This document shows positions 40,941 to 43,234 of a DNA stretch of 43,234 nucleotides, piece after piece. Position 1 is the stretch's first letter. Every line of letters starts with the position of its first letter. Location: NCBI RefSeq assembly GCF_001458175.1, contig NZ_CYPW01000018.1, positions 89,861-133,094 of the forward strand, in the 5' to 3' direction. Under the pieces are notes generated by a model. That model made no database searches and had not been told where the DNA came from. It saw only the letters and a list, made by a program, of their open reading frames with translations. Origin of the DNA: Shimia marina (GTDB lineage: Bacteria; Pseudomonadota; Alphaproteobacteria; Rhodobacterales; Rhodobacteraceae). Made by a program: the position numbers and the translations under genes.

Positions 40941-43058
40941 ATGGCACGCGAATATACGCTCGAACATTACCGTAACTTCGGTATCATGGCGCACATCGAC
41001 GCAGGTAAAACCACCTGCTCCGAGCGCATCCTGTATTACACCGGCAAATCCCACAACATCGGTGAGGTGCACGACGGTGCAGCCACCATGGACTGGATGG
41101 AGCAGGAGCAGGAACGTGGTATCACCATCACTTCCGCTGCGACGACCACTTTCTGGGAGCGCACCGAGGATGGCAAATCCGCAGATTCCGCTAAGCACCG
41201 TCTGAACATCATCGACACCCCCGGCCACGTTGACTTCACCATTGAAGTTGAGCGTTCTCTGGCGGTTCTCGATGGTGCTGTCTGTGTTCTGGACGCCAAC
41301 GCTGGTGTTGAACCTCAGACCGAAACCGTGTGGCGTCAGGCTGACCGCTACAAGGTTCCACGCATGGTGTTCGTCAACAAGATGGACAAAATCGGCGCGG
41401 ACTTCTTCAACTGTGTTCACATGATTGAAGACCGTACCGGTGCGACCGCTGTTCCAATCGCTTTCCCAATTGGCGCCGAAACCGAGCTGGAAGGCCTGGT
41501 TGATCTGGTGACCATGGAAGAGTGGCTGTGGCAGGGTGAAGACCTCGGCGCAAGCTGGGTGAAAGCACCGATCCGTGACGAACTCAAAGATCTGGCTGAC
41601 GAATGGCGCGGCAAGATGGTGGAAGCGGCTGTCGAAATGGACGACGACGCCATGGAAGCCTATCTGGAAGGTGAAGAACCTGACGTGCCAACCCTGCGCA
41701 AACTGCTGCGCAAAGGGACACTGGAAATGGCCTTTGTGCCTGTTCTGGGTGGCTCTGCGTTCAAAAACAAAGGTGTTCAGCCTCTGCTCAACGCTGTGAT
41801 CGACTACCTGCCGTCCCCACTGGACGTTGTTGATTACATGGGCTTTGAGCCGGGTGATGAGAGCGAAGAGCGTAACATTGCCCGTCGTGCAGACGACGAC
41901 ATGGCGTTCTCCGGTCTGGCGTTCAAAATCATGAACGACCCGTTTGTTGGCTCCCTGACCTTTACCCGGATCTACTCCGGTGTGCTGAACAAGGGTGACA
42001 CGCTCTTGAACTCCACCAAAGGTCGTAAAGAGCGCATCGGTCGTATGATGATGATGCACTCCAACAACCGCGAAGAAATCACCGAAGCATTCGCAGGTGA
42101 CATCATCGCGCTGGCAGGTCTGAAAGACACAACCACCGGTGACACGCTCTGTGCCACCAACGACCCGGTAGTTCTGGAAACCATGACCTTCCCGGATCCG
42201 GTGATCGAAATCGCTGTTGAGCCAAAGACCAAAGCTGACCAAGAGAAAATGTCTCAGGGTCTGCAGCGTCTGGCAGCCGAAGATCCATCCTTCCGCGTGG
42301 AGACCGACATCGAGTCCGGTCAGACCATCATGAAGGGTATGGGCGAACTTCACCTGGACATCCTCGTGGATCGTCTGAAGCGTGAGTTCAAGGTTGAGGC
42401 CAACATCGGTGCGCCACAGGTGGCTTATCGTGAGACCATCTCCAAGGCGATCGAGCACACCTACACCCACAAGAAACAGTCCGGTGGTTCCGGTCAGTAC
42501 GCTGAAGTCAAAATGGAAATCATGCCGACTGAAGCAGGGGAAGGCTACTCTTTCGAAAGCCGCATCGTTGGTGGTGCTGTTCCGAAGGAATACATCCCGG
42601 GTGTGGAAAAAGGCATCCAGTCTGTTATGGACTCCGGTCCTCTGGCTGGTTTCCCAGTGATCGACTTCAAAGTTGCTCTGATCGACGGTAAGTTCCACGA
42701 CGTGGACTCCAGCGTTCTGGCCTTTGAAATCGCAGCTCGTATGGCAATGCGCGAAGGCATGAAACTGGCCGGCGCGAAACTGCTTGAGCCGATCATGAAA
42801 GTGGAAGTGATCACACCGGAAGAATACACAGGTGGCATCATTGGCGACCTCACCTCCCGTCGCGGGCAGGTGTCCGGTCAGGAGCCTCGCGGTAACGCGG
42901 TTGCGATCGACGCATTTGTGCCACTGGCCAACATGTTCGGTTACATCAACAACCTGCGTTCGATGTCTTCCGGTCGTGCCCAGTTCACCATGCAGTTCGA
43001 TCACTACGATCCGGTTCCGCAGAACATCTCTGACGAGATCCAAGCGAAATACGCATAA
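40941..43058 (+). CDS. fusA: Elongation factor G
   Basis: The 705-residue translocation GTPase. G1 is AHIDAGKTT at residues 17-25, the DTPGHVDF (G3) and NKMDK (G4) motifs follow, and the C-terminal domain IV holds the [26 protein letters not shown] sequence (landmark [13 protein letters not shown]). No internal change that would suggest fusidic acid resistance was assessed in detail. Third gene of the str operon. Confidence 0.98.
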   Translation: MAREYTLEHYRNFGIMAHIDAGKTTCSERILYYTGKSHNIGEVHDGAATMDWMEQEQERGITITSAATTTFWERTEDGKSADSAKHRLNIIDTPGHVDFTIEVERSLAVLDGAVCVLDANAGVEPQTETVWRQADRYKVPRMVFVNKMDKIGADFFNCVHMIEDRTGATAVPIAFPIGAETELEGLVDLVTMEEWLWQGEDLGASWVKAPIRDELKDLADEWRGKMVEAAVEMDDDAMEAYLEGEEPDVPTLRKLLRKGTLEMAFVPVLGGSAFKNKGVQPLLNAVIDYLPSPLDVVDYMGFEPGDESEERNIARRADDDMAFSGLAFKIMNDPFVGSLTFTRIYSGVLNKGDTLLNSTKGRKERIGRMMMMHSNNREEITEAFAGDIIALAGLKDTTTGDTLCATNDPVVLETMTFPDPVIEIAVEPKTKADQEKMSQGLQRLAAEDPSFRVETDIESGQTIMKGMGELHLDILVDRLKREFKVEANIGAPQVAYRETISKAIEHTYTHKKQSGGSGQYAEVKMEIMPTEAGEGYSFESRIVGGAVPKEYIPGVEKGIQSVMDSGPLAGFPVIDFKVALIDGKFHDVDSSVLAFEIAARMAMREGMKLAGAKLLEPIMKVEVITPEEYTGGIIGDLTSRRGQVSGQEPRGNAVAIDAFVPLANMFGYINNLRSMSSGRAQFTMQFDHYDPVPQNISDEIQAKYA

Positions 43059-43063
43059 TTTCC

Positions 43064-43117
43064 GGTGCGCGGGAGACCGCGCACCCTACCCCTGTAGGGT
43101 GTGTGCTTGCACGCACC
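43064..43117 (+). repeat. Nested hairpins between fusA and tuf, related to the 30-base repeat
   Basis: GGTGCGC/GCGCACC (43064-43070 with 43079-43085) resembles the arms of the repeats at 15320 and 20745 but with a changed loop. Two further hairpins overlap it downstream: CCCTAC/GTAGGG (43084-43089 with 43094-43099) and GGTGTGTGC/GCACGCACC (43098-43106 with 43109-43117, one wobble). The mutually exclusive pairing could tune tuf expression. Confidence 0.5.
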
Positions 43118-43142
43118 GTTTGAGAGAAAAAGGAGCCATATC

Positions 43143-43234
43143 ATGGCAAAGGAAAAGTTTGAGCGCAGTAAACCGCACTGCAACATCGGCACCATTGGTC
43201 ACGTTGACCACGGTAAAACCACACTGACAGCTGC
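43143..43234 (+). CDS. tuf: Elongation factor Tu, N-terminal part
   Basis: Only the first 30 codons are in the window ([33 protein letters not shown]; G1 motif GHVDHGKT). The gene runs off the right edge. AAAGGAG ribosome-binding site 10 bases before the ATG. Fourth gene of the str operon; most alphaproteobacteria carry a second tuf copy, and whether this genome does cannot be seen here. Confidence 0.96.
   Translation, partial: MAKEKFERSKPHCNIGTIGHVDHGKTTLTA

Overview
The window is a chromosomal segment from an alphaproteobacterium of the order Rhodobacterales, most likely a marine Roseobacter-group organism. This rests on recognising the plant-type glutamate-cysteine ligase, the Rhodobacterales-like RpoB and RpoC, the sulfonate genes, a solo LuxR protein and several small Roseobacter-type hypothetical families. 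I cannot name the genus.

Layout. Bases 1-3300 carry a truncated phosphotransferase, a GNAT acetyltransferase with an overlapping small membrane protein, and gshA. Bases 3300-4350 hold two paralogous genes of unknown function on the minus strand. Bases 4900-6990 hold uronate isomerase uxaC and a Rossmann-like gene, followed by a decayed stretch that keeps the C-terminal end of a galactose-mutarotase-like gene. Bases 7500-12800 form the main accessory metabolic block: an aldehyde dehydrogenase, an SlcC-like 2-hydroxyacid dehydrogenase and the two ComDE-like sulfopyruvate decarboxylase subunits in one tight operon, then a terminator and an ABC solute-binding protein. Together they suggest sulfolactate -> sulfopyruvate -> sulfoacetaldehyde -> sulfoacetate, though phosphonate analogues are not excluded.

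From 14.3 kb to the end lies the conserved secE-nusG / rplK-rplA / rplJ-rplL / rpoB-rpoC / rpsL-rpsG-fusA-tuf region. It is contiguous in many bacteria but here is broken into five blocks by accessory genes. Between nusG and rplK sit a TetR regulator with a perfect inverted-repeat operator, a carboxymuconolactone-decarboxylase-family protein, a secreted Cys-rich protein with an aerolysin-like region, an FMN-dependent lactate dehydrogenase and a frameshifted MFS transporter. Between rplA and rplJ sit a decayed gene, two hypotheticals and an aldose-epimerase-like gene. Between rplL and rpoB sit a possible FabMG-type enoyl-ACP reductase, a small hypothetical and the LuxR solo. Between rpoC and rpsL sit an EamA exporter and a rhamnosyltransferase-like gene. 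Most blocks are closed by clear intrinsic terminators, and the ribosomal blocks have structured leaders upstream of rplK and rplJ.

The observations most worth following are the secreted three-repeat, aerolysin-like protein, the sulfonate operon with its aldehyde dehydrogenase, the 4-base duplication that breaks the MFS gene, and the 32-base-scale operator between tetR and its divergent neighbour. I saw no rRNA, tRNA, CRISPR array, insertion sequence or prophage gene.
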